NCBI RefSeq assembly: GCF_000255705.1
Contig: NZ_JH636449.1
Span: 178,691-242,690, forward strand
Direction of reading: 5' to 3'
Length of the DNA: 64,000 bases
DNA from: Zavarzinella formosa DSM 19928
GTDB taxonomy: Bacteria > Planctomycetota > Planctomycetia > Gemmatales > Gemmataceae
Below the pieces are notes generated by a model. It saw only the letters and a list, made by a program, of their open reading frames with translations, was not told where the DNA came from and made no database searches. A program made the translations under genes and the position numbers. This document shows positions 8,864 through 17,139 of this stretch, in pieces; positions within the stretch are counted from its first letter, which is position 1, and every line of letters begins with the position of its first letter.

Positions 8864-9967
8864 ATGAGCACCGTCGCGGATTTTTGCCGGTATTTCGAGG
8901 CGTTTACCCCGTCCTCGCTGGCGGCCGATTGGGACAACGTCGGCCTGTTGCTCGGCGAACGAACAACCGATGTTCACCGGGCGATCACTTGTCTGACTGT
9001 CACCCCGGAAGTGGTGGCCGAGGCCGTGGACGGGCTGGCCAACCTGATTGTCAGCCATCACCCCATCCTGTTTCGCGGCACGAAAAAACTCTCCGGAGAC
9101 TCATCCGAAGGGCGGTTGTTGCTCCCGCTTCTGAAGGCTGGAATCGCGGTGTATTCGCCGCACACCGCCTTCGACAACGCAACCGGCGGCATCAACGATC
9201 AACTGGCCGCGACGCTCGGCCTGACCAATGTGCGACCGCTTCGCCGCCACGACGCGGAACGCCGGTGCAAGATCGTCGTCTTCACTCCGACGGAAGATGT
9301 GGCGGCCGTCTCGGCGGCGATGTTCCAAGCCGGGGCCGGGGTGATCGGCGAATATCGGGAATGCAGTTTTCGCCTGCCCGGCACGGGGACGTTCTTCGGC
9401 ACGGAAGGAACCAATCCGGCCGTCGGCGAAAAAGGCCGGCGAATGGAAGTTCCCGAGGAACGGCTGGAAGTGATCTGCCCGGAGCGGGCGGTCAACGCCG
9501 TGATTGCCGCGATGCGTAAAGCCCACCGCTACGAGGAACCCGCTTTCGATGTGTACCCGCTGAAGCCGTTGCCGGGAAGCAACGGCGAAGGCCGGTTGGG
9601 GGAACTGCCCGCCGAAATGTCCTTGGAATTGCTGGCTGGAAAAATCAAAACCGATCTCCGCACCGGCGCCGTGCAATTGGTCGGCGAACCGACGAAAACC
9701 GTGAGCCGCGTGGCCATCGCCTGCGGGGCGGCCGGGGAATTTCTAAAGGACGCGATCAAGGCGAAAGCCGACGTGTTCCTAACCGGCGAGATGCGATTCC
9801 ACGATTATTTGCACGCCGAGAGCGAAGGGCTTGGCTTGTTGCTCCCCGGCCATTACGCTTCCGAACGCCCGGCGGTTGAAAACCTTGCCGTAAGATTGGC
9901 CAAAGACTTCCCGGACGTGACCGTCACGGCCAGTTCCCGTGAACATGATCCCGTCTCGTGGGTATGA
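8864..9967 (+). CDS. Nif3-like dinuclear metal centre hexameric protein
   Basis: A 367-residue protein starting at ATG 8864, where the typical opening TVADFCRYFEAFTPSSLAADWDNVGLL appears in shortened form at residues 3-30. The metal-binding SHHP motif is at 64-67, the FDNATGGIND segment near 105 and the C-terminal TGEMRFHDYLHA motif near 313-324. Between the two Nif3 halves sits an insert of about 100 residues (YqfO/PII-like), matching the long bacterial form. The family is often annotated GTP cyclohydrolase I type 2 or NGG1-interacting factor 3; its physiological reaction is uncertain. It lies 10 bases after the small membrane protein and one base before the phosphatase lipoprotein gene. Confidence 0.88.
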   Translation: MSTVADFCRYFEAFTPSSLAADWDNVGLLLGERTTDVHRAITCLTVTPEVVAEAVDGLANLIVSHHPILFRGTKKLSGDSSEGRLLLPLLKAGIAVYSPHTAFDNATGGINDQLAATLGLTNVRPLRRHDAERRCKIVVFTPTEDVAAVSAAMFQAGAGVIGEYRECSFRLPGTGTFFGTEGTNPAVGEKGRRMEVPEERLEVICPERAVNAVIAAMRKAHRYEEPAFDVYPLKPLPGSNGEGRLGELPAEMSLELLAGKIKTDLRTGAVQLVGEPTKTVSRVAIACGAAGEFLKDAIKAKADVFLTGEMRFHDYLHAESEGLGLLLPGHYASERPAVENLAVRLAKDFPDVTVTASSREHDPVSWV

Positions 9968-9968
9968 C

Positions 9969-10553
9969 ATGCGACACCAACTGATCCCATTCTTCGCCCT
10001 GCTGTTCGCCGCCATTGTCAGCGGCTGCGCCCCGGCGGCCGATTCCCCCGGCCCCAAACGGATTCTGATTGTCCGTCATGCGGAGAAGCCGCCGGAGGAA
10101 GCGATGAAGTTTGGCCTGAACGACAAAGGCCGGGAACGGGCCGAGGCTCTTCACAAACTGTTTGAAAAATCCGACGCCCGAACCGACCCGTTTCCGATGC
10201 CGGATTTTTTGTTCGCCGCCTCGAACACCAAAAAGAGCCATCGCTCGACGGAAACCATCGCCCCGCTCGCCAAGCGATTCAAAATGCCGGTGAACGTCCA
10301 TTTCGACAAAGACGATTACCCGCTATTGGCGAAAGAACTCCTGCATAATTCCAAATACGCGGGCAAAACAATCCTGATCGTCTGGGGCCACGGCACCATC
10401 CCGGAGCTGGCCCAACAACTGGGTGTGAAAGATGTCCCCAAACACTGGAAGGACGAAGTGTTCAACCGCGTCTGGCAAATCGACTTTGAAGATGGCAAAG
10501 TGGTTTTCCAAGACCGGCCGCAAGGATTGTTGGCTGGCGACGGGGAGAAGTGA
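9969..10553 (+). CDS. Histidine-phosphatase-superfamily lipoprotein
   Basis: A 194-residue protein starting at ATG 9969, one base after the Nif3 stop; an upstream in-frame ATG at 9939 would overlap Nif3 and lacks the clean lipoprotein signal. A lipobox (VSGC, Cys20) ends the signal peptide. The phosphatase core carries the RHA motif (Arg36-His37, ILIVRHAEKP), an SHRSTETIAPLA helix and the second catalytic His in VWGHGTIPELA. This is the branch-2-like short form related to phosphoglycerate mutases. The substrate is unknown; the location should be periplasmic or membrane attached. Confidence 0.82.
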   Translation: MRHQLIPFFALLFAAIVSGCAPAADSPGPKRILIVRHAEKPPEEAMKFGLNDKGRERAEALHKLFEKSDARTDPFPMPDFLFAASNTKKSHRSTETIAPLAKRFKMPVNVHFDKDDYPLLAKELLHNSKYAGKTILIVWGHGTIPELAQQLGVKDVPKHWKDEVFNRVWQIDFEDGKVVFQDRPQGLLAGDGEK

Positions 10554-10588
10554 AAACCTCGGAAGCAAATCAGGAGTTTTCTCCACGA

Positions 10589-12211
10589 TCACTTCTGTCC
10601 GCTGCTCTTCAATTTGTTCTTCGCATTCGCGGAAAGCTTGTTCTTCGGATATCGTTTCACCAAATGCCTCAGCACCTTGGCGCCGAAATCACCCATCAGT
10701 CCCGCATGATCGACGAAGTGGAAGCCGAGGTAGTACAGTTCCTCGGCCTCCAGCCATTTGGTTTTCTCGACCTCTTCAATGATGGCCGGTTCGTCTTGGC
10801 GGATCAGGTCCGCGAACTGGTGCAGACAATGGTCGCGGGCGCGGACTTCAGCATCGAGATCCTTGTTGGATAGTTTGAGTCCGACGGTGGCCAACCCGAG
10901 CCGGATGGTGAAACCGGCGGCGGGGTCGCGGGCGGCCGCCCGGTAATAAAGGTGCGATTTCTCGAAGTCTTCCTTCTTCTTGAGACCGGCCGCCTTGGTC
11001 TCCAGCCGATCCCGCAATTCAACGGCTCCCGCCTCCTTCAATACAAACATCAACGCGTCGGCCCGGCGGTCGTTGGCCTCCAAGTGCTTGCCGAGAGTGT
11101 TGAAGAGTTCGTCCCCCCATGTCTTTGCGTCTCCGCGGGCAAACGGGGCGACCACACGGGCCAGCGTCCATGCCTCATCGGCTGTCTCTGCTTCCTTCAA
11201 CGGCTTGGCCAATGCTTTGCGGCCCGTCGAAAGGGCGGCCAGTTTGGCGAACACGTCATCCCGGTATTTCCGGTCAGGATGGGCGGTTTGGTCCAACAGA
11301 GCGGCAGTCACTTCGGACGTGTCACGGTCGCCGAGTTTGCCGAGGGCCAGTCGTCGCACAGCCAGATCGTTCGCCTGCAAGAGAGGGAGCCATTCGGGGA
11401 TGAGTTTGTCCGTCATCGGAATCTTGTCAAGCAACATCATCGCCGGGGCGGCCACCCGGAACTGCGAGTCTTGGGCGCAGGCAAAGAGCTTCGCTCGTTC
11501 ATCCTTGGTCGGCGATTTCAGAAACTTCCCGAGCGCTTGCAACGCGGCCGCCCGCACATCCGGCGGGGTCGGCGGTTGGGTGCGATCCCACAACAGAGGC
11601 TCAACCCGCTCGTCTTCCAACAGGGCTGCCAGCCGGACCATCCCTGATTCCCCGGCAGGAGTCAGTTTCACTTTCTTGTCTTTTGCCAGCGTGAACAGAT
11701 CGTCCGCAAGGGCCTTCTTTCGTTTGGTGTCCAGTTTGGGGATGCGACCGGCCAGCGTTTGCACGGCGGCCTCCACGGCGGCAGGGTTTTTCTCCATCAG
11801 CATGTCAATGCCGGAGGCGTCTTTCGACCCGTCCACATCGGCGGCGGCCAGCGCGGCGGCGATGTATTTTTGCACGCCCGGCACGACCTTGTGCATCACT
11901 TCTTGGAGAGCGTGCGTCCCCTTTGCCCCGAGGGCGACCGCCGCCTCGGCCGCGCGTTCGGCCTCAGTTCCGCCGTGATTGATGCGTTCCAGCAAGATCG
12001 GAAGTGCCTTTTCCACCTTGAGTTGCCCGGCGGCTTTCACGGCCCGGATTCGGAGCGATCCCTCCTCGGAGGCGAGGGCGTTTAGGATGGCCGTGTGGGA
12101 TTCCGGATCGCGGGCATTCAGTTCCCCAAGGATCGTGACGGCCGCACAGCGGATGTCCAACGAACGCTTTGCGTCAGTGAGGGCGACGAGTTTGGAGAGG
12201 GGAATTTCCAT
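10589..12211 (-). CDS. HEAT-repeat protein
   Basis: A 540-residue alpha-helical protein without signal peptide. Repeated HEAT/PBS-lyase-like helices run over about residues 10-330, with the pattern IRAVKAAGQLKVEKALPILLERI, AALQALGKFLK and VRRLALGKLGDRD. The C-terminal third (about 340-540) is a different helical region. HEAT arrays are protein scaffolds; the partner is not known. The gene converges with the histidine-phosphatase gene (35 bases apart) and diverges from the CBS-SpoIIE gene; the 90-base gap between the start codons holds both promoters. Confidence 0.7.
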   Translation of the reverse strand: MEIPLSKLVALTDAKRSLDIRCAAVTILGELNARDPESHTAILNALASEEGSLRIRAVKAAGQLKVEKALPILLERINHGGTEAERAAEAAVALGAKGTHALQEVMHKVVPGVQKYIAAALAAADVDGSKDASGIDMLMEKNPAAVEAAVQTLAGRIPKLDTKRKKALADDLFTLAKDKKVKLTPAGESGMVRLAALLEDERVEPLLWDRTQPPTPPDVRAAALQALGKFLKSPTKDERAKLFACAQDSQFRVAAPAMMLLDKIPMTDKLIPEWLPLLQANDLAVRRLALGKLGDRDTSEVTAALLDQTAHPDRKYRDDVFAKLAALSTGRKALAKPLKEAETADEAWTLARVVAPFARGDAKTWGDELFNTLGKHLEANDRRADALMFVLKEAGAVELRDRLETKAAGLKKKEDFEKSHLYYRAAARDPAAGFTIRLGLATVGLKLSNKDLDAEVRARDHCLHQFADLIRQDEPAIIEEVEKTKWLEAEELYYLGFHFVDHAGLMGDFGAKVLRHLVKRYPKNKLSANAKNKLKSSGQK

Positions 12212-12301
12212 TATGGCGTCGGTTCAAGTGGTGTTCGTGCGATCATGCTACTGGGTTCAAGCGGGGTGGGCCAATCGCCTTGGAAGCGATAAAACGGCGG
12301 G

Positions 12302-13495
12302 ATGGCTGAATCCGCCCACCTGACCGTCCGGCAGATCATGAATCCCTCGCCCGTCCGGTTGGAACCGGATCGCACGGTGCGCGAGGCGATCACCCTCATG
12401 ACGGAGCATCGCGTCGGGGCCGTCCTCATCGCGGACACCGCCGGGAAACTTCTCGGCATCTTCACGGAACGGGATTTTCTCCGGCAATCCACCCAGCACC
12501 CGTCAGACTGGCAAAACATCTGCATCCGCGATTGGATGTCCCCCTATCCGTACACCATCCAGCCCTCGGCCGGATGGGAAGAGGCCGTCACCAGCATGGA
12601 GCGGTTGCGGGTGCGGCATCTCCCGGTGGTGGAAAACGGTTCGCTGGCCGGCATTCTCACCACCCGGCAACTGGTCGCCCATCGGGCCAACCATTTGAAC
12701 ATACTGATCGGCGAGCGCACATCCGAACTGCGAAACGCCAACGACAGTTTGATGGCCCGCGACAGTGAAATCACCCATTACATGAAGGCGGCCGCCAAGC
12801 TCCAAAAGAAGCTGATGTTGCCGCAATCCCCGCCGGACTGGCCGGAGATCGGGTGCAGTGTCTTCTTCCGTCCGCTCGACCCGCTCGGCGGGGATTATTA
12901 CGACTTTGCCCGCCCGGACGACGAACACTTGGGCATCCTGATCGCCGACGCCAGCGGCCACGGCGTCCCGGCGGCGATGGTCGCCATCATGACCTGGCTG
13001 GCCTTCACCGAAGCCGCGAAAACCACCTCCAAACCCGGCGAAGTGCTGACGGCCATGAACAACCGCTTGCTCGGCCTCGCGGATGAACGATTTGTGACAG
13101 CCTTCTACGGCGTTTTCAACCGCCGGACCCGGCAATTCACTTACTCCAACGCGGGGCATCCGTTTCCGCTTCGACATGTCAAGGAATCGGGAAAGATTCA
13201 CCCGCTGGCCTCGCGGGGCTTCATGCTTGGCATCATGCCGGACGAAGTCTACGCGGACAAATCGATCATTCTGGCCCCCGGCGACCGCCTCCTGTTCTAC
13301 ACGGACGGCATCGTGGACCTGCGGGACGACCGGGGTGAATCGTTTGGAACGGAACGACTGTCAAGTTGTCTGGGGGAGTCGTCCGAACAACCCGCATCGA
13401 CCATCGTGACTTGGATTAAAGACGAGTTGAATCACTTCTGCGCCAAAAACGGCAACAGCGACGACACGACAATGATTGTGTCGGAAATCAGATAA
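12302..13495 (+). CDS. CBS-domain PP2C/SpoIIE-type serine phosphatase
   Basis: A 397-residue fusion. Two CBS domains (about 8-70 and 75-135; landmarks VRQIMNPSPVRLEPDRTV and IRDWMSPYPYTI) form a Bateman module that normally binds adenine nucleotides. A short helical linker (140-180) leads to a SpoIIE/RsbU-type phosphatase (about 185-395) with LGGDYYDF, DASGHGVPAAM (about 215-225), YSNAGHPFPL and FYTDGIVDLRD motifs that hold the metal-binding acidic residues. RsbU-like enzymes control sigma factors through anti-anti-sigma partners; no such partner is seen in the window. The stop codon opens the large palindrome. Confidence 0.88.
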   Translation: MAESAHLTVRQIMNPSPVRLEPDRTVREAITLMTEHRVGAVLIADTAGKLLGIFTERDFLRQSTQHPSDWQNICIRDWMSPYPYTIQPSAGWEEAVTSMERLRVRHLPVVENGSLAGILTTRQLVAHRANHLNILIGERTSELRNANDSLMARDSEITHYMKAAAKLQKKLMLPQSPPDWPEIGCSVFFRPLDPLGGDYYDFARPDDEHLGILIADASGHGVPAAMVAIMTWLAFTEAAKTTSKPGEVLTAMNNRLLGLADERFVTAFYGVFNRRTRQFTYSNAGHPFPLRHVKESGKIHPLASRGFMLGIMPDEVYADKSIILAPGDRLLFYTDGIVDLRDDRGESFGTERLSSCLGESSEQPASTIVTWIKDELNHFCAKNGNSDDTTMIVSEIR

Positions 13496-13645
13496 GAAGA
13501 GCAAGAAAGGCGCTAACCACAAAGGCACAAAGGTCACACAAAGTTTCACAGAGAAGACCGAAAAAGAATTGAACTCTTCGTCTTCTCTGTGAAACTTTGT
13601 GTGACCTTTGTGCCTTTGTGGTTAGCGCCTTACTTGCTCTTCTTA
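13493..13645. repeat. 66-bp-arm palindrome spanning stop to stop of convergent genes
   Basis: Arms 13493-13558 and 13580-13645 are reverse complements with a single mismatch, and the loop is 21 bases. The TAA stop of the CBS-SpoIIE gene (13493-13495) is the first codon of the left arm and the TAA stop of the convergent hypothetical gene (13643-13645) is the last codon of the right arm. Each arm contains a repeated internal word of the type CACAAAGG/CACACAAAG at roughly 9-11 base spacing. In RNA from either side it forms a very stable hairpin, so a bidirectional terminator or 3' protective element is likely. Confidence 0.9.
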
Positions 13646-14287
13646 AAATCCAAGCAAATCACTTTCGTCGGTCAGCACCGTGTCGTAGTCGGCGGCACCG
13701 AGGCGGGTGGCGAGTTGCTGGAACTCGTCCAAGTGCCGGAGTTGGCTGTGGTGATAATGCTCGGCCTCGGCCAGCACCCGGAGATCGTCGATCTTCGGGA
13801 TGCCGTGCTTTCGCAAAATCCGACGGAACGGTTTCAAGTTCCGGGCAAAGACGAACAGCAGTTTGTGTTCGTCCATCTGTACTTCAATCTTGCGAGCCGC
13901 GGACATGACAGCCACGCCGGTGCAACCGTCGTTGGTCAGCAAATCCTCAAAATCGCAAAAGTGGCTCTGAAGCACCGGCAGGTCGATTTCCCCGCGACGC
14001 ATGTCGTCGTGGAAATCACCCGTGGTGTCGTGGCTGGTTTCCAGCACCACATTCACCCGTTCGCCGAGCGGTTCGAGCAAATCCAAAAACAGATCAAAGA
14101 GTTTCTCCGCAGAAACCGATGCTCCAATGACGGGAAAACATTCGCCCGTCTCGGCGTCACGATAGCGGCTGATGCGAAACCCTTCGACCGGCATGATCGG
14201 CACGGCCGGGCCGGGCCGCACGGCGTCCGTCAGACGGAAGCCGTCATAATTGTTCTGTCGCAGATGATTAGTTGAAGCGGTAGACAC
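13643..14287 (-). CDS. Conserved hypothetical protein, cytosolic
   Basis: A 214-residue protein starting at GTG 14287, without signal peptide or membrane segment. The sequence is acidic with a mixed alpha/beta pattern (DLLEPLGERVNVVLETSHD, LLFVFARNLKPFRRILRKHGI) and has several His residues in RVLAEAEHYHHSQLRHLDEF. I do not recognise a named domain. It ends inside the large palindrome. The 332 bases upstream contain no gene and should hold its promoter. Confidence 0.6.
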   Translation of the reverse strand: MSTASTNHLRQNNYDGFRLTDAVRPGPAVPIMPVEGFRISRYRDAETGECFPVIGASVSAEKLFDLFLDLLEPLGERVNVVLETSHDTTGDFHDDMRRGEIDLPVLQSHFCDFEDLLTNDGCTGVAVMSAARKIEVQMDEHKLLFVFARNLKPFRRILRKHGIPKIDDLRVLAEAEHYHHSQLRHLDEFQQLATRLGAADYDTVLTDESDLLGF

Positions 14288-14619
14288 GGTATGGCTCTAC
14301 CCTTTCTGGGTCGGAAGTCGCGGGGGATCGTCCGGTCCGGTGGTCGCGTTGAGCCAATCGACGTGGCAACGTCAATTTAGCAAGTCGCGAAGCTCTTATC
14401 CACCGGTCCTGCCCCATTCTAGCACGGCTTCCAATTCCCGTGTTCGGGCCGTGCGGGTTTGTGTGAAATGTCAACTTGGGAAACCCATCCACCCCAAAAA
14501 GAGTGATTTTTCGCTCAAGTTCCTTCGCCAAACCACCCAAATTTCGTGTTTGGGATGAGTCGGAAAACGAAAGAACCGCGGCCAAAGCCACGGTTCTCGT
14601 GAGGAATTCCCCGAAAAAT
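14288..14619. other. Gene-free stretch between two leftward genes
   Basis: No open frame with coding character is seen on either strand. It holds the promoter region of the GTG-start hypothetical gene on the left and the hairpin terminator of the MaoC gene on the right (14573-14598). A further 6-bp hairpin (14537-14542 with 14550-14555) lies beside the terminator. Nothing else is recognised. Confidence 0.6.
14573..14598 (-). terminator. Terminator hairpin of the MaoC-like gene
   Basis: Arms 14573-14582 and 14589-14598 pair over 10 bp with one mismatch and a 6-base loop, 22 bases past the stop of the leftward MaoC-like gene. Read leftward the stem is followed by a T-rich stretch (TTTCGTTTTCC), as expected for an intrinsic terminator. 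Confidence 0.6.
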
Positions 14620-15159
14620 TCAGCGGACGGTCACCGGCGTTTCCGGCACGGTCACGCCATTCGCTTCCGTCGTCCCGTTTTCCGCAATTGATTCAGCCGT
14701 CCGTCGCCCGGCCCGGCCTTCGACCAGCGTGATGAGAAAGCCTTCTTGGACGATCTTGCCTTCCTGATTGACGACGCCGCGATACCAAGTGATTTCACCG
14801 CGACGGCCACGACCTCGAATGGACTTCTCCAACACCCGGCTGCGAAGCTTGATTGTGTCCCCGGTGAAGGTGGGTTCGCGGAAGTTCCACTCGCGCACTT
14901 GCATGAAAGCAATTGTCCGCATCGGCGGGCAGGTGACCCCCAGGCCGCTGGCTATTGAAAACACAAGCAATCCGTGGGCGATGGGCCGGCGGAATGGCGT
15001 GGTCTTGGCGTATTCGTGATCCATGTGGATCGGGTTGAAGTCGCCGGAAACACCGGCAAAGTTCACCACATCCGCCTCGGTGACTGTTCGGCCGGAGGAT
15101 TCCCATTCCTGGCCAATCTCAACGTCATCAAAATAAAGATGGGTACTGGAAAATGCCAT
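14620..15159 (-). CDS. MaoC-like hotdog-fold dehydratase
   Basis: A 179-residue single-hotdog protein. The MaoC/(R)-hydratase signature is visible as SGDFNPIHMDHEYAKTTPF (about residues 38-56) with the catalytic Asp and His, followed by PIAHGLLVFSIASGL and the late EWNFREPTFTGDTIKLRSRV strands. The C-terminus (about 140-179) is a Thr/Glu-rich tail with no fold seen. Such enzymes hydrate enoyl-CoA or act in acyl metabolism; the substrate is unknown. It lies 115 bases past the stop of the acyl-CoA thioesterase-like gene, also a hotdog protein, and both point left. Confidence 0.83.
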   Translation of the reverse strand: MAFSSTHLYFDDVEIGQEWESSGRTVTEADVVNFAGVSGDFNPIHMDHEYAKTTPFRRPIAHGLLVFSIASGLGVTCPPMRTIAFMQVREWNFREPTFTGDTIKLRSRVLEKSIRGRGRRGEITWYRGVVNQEGKIVQEGFLITLVEGRAGRRTAESIAENGTTEANGVTVPETPVTVR

Positions 15160-15243
15160 ATGGCCTCAATTTTTAGATGGAGGGATAATATGAAGGCGGG
15201 AAAAACTCAATGTAAAGTTTAGCGGAACTTCCACGTTTTCGGC

Positions 15244-15271
15244 AAGATTCCCGGTGATGCCCGGGATCTTC
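15244..15271 (-). terminator. Possible hairpin after the thioesterase gene
   Basis: An imperfect inverted repeat (15244-15254 with 15261-15271) lies just past the stop of the leftward thioesterase gene. The stem has one bulge and no clear T-run, so the call is weak. Confidence 0.3.
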
Positions 15272-15274
15272 CCC

Positions 15275-15676
15275 TCACGAATTGGCCGTCTTTGTCGGAA
15301 GCAACGGCACCGGTTGTCGTTCTTTGTTAATGCCTACGTAGACGATCTCGGCCTCGGTGACGCGAATTTGCTCCCCGAGCCGGTCGGAGATCACATTGAC
15401 TTGCAAGGTGATGGAAGTCCGGCCCCATTTGGTCACGGTGGTTTCGTAACGGACCACGTCTCCCACAAAGACCGGTTGTTTGAACTCGACGCGGTTGAGG
15501 GCAACCGTCACATAACTGAGGTTCGGTTCCCCGCCCGCCAATCGCACCTCGCGGGCGGCCGCGATGGCTCCGGCCATGTCGAGATTGCTGAGAATCACGC
15601 CGCCGAAAATGGTCCCGTACGGATTGGTGTCCGACGGCATCATCACCGATTGCAGAGCCACATAGGGTTCGGCCAT
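15275..15676 (-). CDS. Acyl-CoA thioesterase, hotdog fold (YciA-like)
   Basis: The start at ATG 15676 (133 residues) is chosen because the open frame upstream carries no family similarity. The hotdog thioesterase signature is present: MPSDTNPYGTIFGGVILSN (residues 13-31) followed by LDMAG with the conserved Asp, then ALNRVEFKQPVFVGDVVR and SITLQVNVISDR. YciA-type enzymes hydrolyse medium- to long-chain acyl-CoA. The MaoC-like gene follows in the same direction, so the pair may act in fatty acyl turnover. Upstream is a 413-base gene-free region. Confidence 0.85.
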   Translation of the reverse strand: MAEPYVALQSVMMPSDTNPYGTIFGGVILSNLDMAGAIAAAREVRLAGGEPNLSYVTVALNRVEFKQPVFVGDVVRYETTVTKWGRTSITLQVNVISDRLGEQIRVTEAEIVYVGINKERQPVPLLPTKTANS

Positions 15677-16089
15677 CTCGCGCCTTGTTGAAAGGTTCCG
15701 CAACACTTCAACCGCTTCATACTCGGGACGGAACGCCGTTGGAAGAGCGTCCTGCGCGAAATTTGGCAGGAATATGATCAGATATCTTCTCAACTTTTTG
15801 GGGAACACATGTTCAATGGCCCGTAAAGATCGAAGGACAACCACCCGGACTTGCCATCTTCTCTGCACGCCGGAGAAGATTTATTTGCCGCTCCTTTTCG
15901 TTCTTGTTCAATTTTCTCAAATACGCCTCAAAATGAACCTCCGGTTTTCACTCCGGGCGAAAATCTTCCCCTCTGAGGCAGAAAGAACTGATCTTGCGAT
16001 CATCCTTTTGTTGACGTATTCGCTCGGGGTGCGGTATCTTCAATGAACGAATGCAGAAGTGGCAGGATATCGCACGGGAGGATGAACGG
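15677..16089. other. Gene-free AT-richer region between divergent genes
   Basis: The base composition is lower in GC than its neighbours. No frame with coding character is seen. It contains an 8-bp hairpin (15856-15863 with 15873-15880) and, at its right end, a sigma70-like promoter for the flagellar hook cluster. The leftward thioesterase promoter must also lie here but is not obvious. Confidence 0.55.
16011..16040 (+). promoter_or_regulatory. Candidate sigma70-like promoter of the hook cluster
   Basis: TTGACG (16011-16016) and TATCTT (16035-16040) are separated by 18 bases and lie 50 bases upstream of the preferred ATG at 16090. The match is good by sequence only. No sigma28 or sigma54 flagellar consensus was recognised in the same region. 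Confidence 0.4.
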
Positions 16090-16800
16090 ATGATTCGGAC
16101 GTTCGCCAGTGTTGTGGTTCTTATGGTCGGTTGTTGCGTTTTGGCCCAAGGACCGGAAATTCCGGCCCCAACCATCACCAAGGGACCGGCGGTACTTCCC
16201 ATTCCTATTGATGAGAAAAACACCCTTGATAAATTGAAGACCGCCCGCACGGAGTTGAAAACCGAGCGTGAAGCGACTGCCAAAACATTGGAACCCGAAG
16301 ACACGAGCGCGGATACCGAACGCCGGGAAATGCGGAAAAAACTTGAAGAGTTAATCAAGCGACTCGATACGCGGCCGAGGACTTCGCTTCGAGACAGCCA
16401 ACCCGCCCCGCGACCGGGGATGTCACCGACGGACCCGAAATCGCCTCCCTTTCCCGCCGAAACCTCGGTTTCGGCGGCGACGGACGCCCTGTTGCTCGCC
16501 CAAAATCTTTACAAATCCGGGGATTACCCCGCCTCGTTGCGGGCCTTCAAATTGATCGACCTCACCTTGTATGCCCGCGAAGACAAGGCCTTCATTCAAT
16601 ACATGACCGGTTGTTGCCTGCGACGAACCGGTAAACTATCCGAAGCCGCCGTGATTTTCCGGGATGTTGCCGACACCAAGGACGACGAATTTGTGACTGA
16701 ATGCGCCCTCTGGCAACTGGGCACCCTCCGCTGGCGGGAAGACATGGAAAAACAACTCGCCCAATTGAAACAACGCCGGGAGGCGATGGCGCCCAAATGA
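16090..16800 (+). CDS. Secreted TPR-like protein at the head of the flagellar cluster
   Basis: The ATG at 16090 gives 236 residues beginning with a signal peptide (FASVVVLMVGCCVLAQG); an ATG at 16051 is possible but adds a charged leader. The middle (about 45-120) is charged and Pro-rich, probably disordered (RTELKTEREATAKTLEPEDT). The C-terminal half has a TPR-like helical repeat (LLLAQNLYKSGDYPASLRAF, then CLRRTGKLSEAAVIFRDVA). The stop overlaps the next start by 4 bases (ATGA). Its place ahead of fliK, flgD and flgE suggests a role at the envelope during flagellar assembly, which is inference. Confidence 0.65.
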   Translation: MIRTFASVVVLMVGCCVLAQGPEIPAPTITKGPAVLPIPIDEKNTLDKLKTARTELKTEREATAKTLEPEDTSADTERREMRKKLEELIKRLDTRPRTSLRDSQPAPRPGMSPTDPKSPPFPAETSVSAATDALLLAQNLYKSGDYPASLRAFKLIDLTLYAREDKAFIQYMTGCCLRRTGKLSEAAVIFRDVADTKDDEFVTECALWQLGTLRWREDMEKQLAQLKQRREAMAPK

Positions 16801-17105
16801 ACCCCACTCCCGCAAGCTTGAGTGTCGAAGCGAGGTTCGCCGAGACGGACGAACTGCTCGAAAAGATTGCTGAACGGTTCAAAGAAGGGAAACCGGCAAC
16901 AGATTTGCTGGAATTATTACAATCGGTCTGGGATAATGTGCCGGCTGGAACGACCTTGACGCCGGAAGAGCAAGCCCGGCTGGCGGCCGTGATGCAAAAA
17001 CTGAATGAGACGGTGGCCATCGGTGAAAAGTCGATGAGTCAGGCGGCTGAAGTGCTTGCACACTTGGCCCGAGGCAGGAGAATGCTAAAGGCATACCCAA
17101 GCTAA
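16797..17105 (+). CDS. Small alpha-helical protein in the flagellar cluster
   Basis: A 102-residue acidic helical protein that starts in an ATGA overlap with the TPR-like gene, so translation is coupled. It has no signal peptide or membrane segment. Predicted helices include FAETDELLEKIAERFKEG and EEQARLAAVMQKLNETVA. Size, helicity and position just before fliK fit a flagellar export chaperone (FlgN/FliT class), but there is no sequence signature to prove it. It is followed 34 bases later by fliK. Confidence 0.6.
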   Translation: MNPTPASLSVEARFAETDELLEKIAERFKEGKPATDLLELLQSVWDNVPAGTTLTPEEQARLAAVMQKLNETVAIGEKSMSQAAEVLAHLARGRRMLKAYPS

Positions 17106-17139
17106 GCAGGATGCGACGAAACACCCCAAGACACACACC

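Noticed and set aside
15774..16046. 90-codon frame in the gene-free region before the hook cluster
   Set aside because: Composition is AT-rich without codon bias, and the region carries the promoter.
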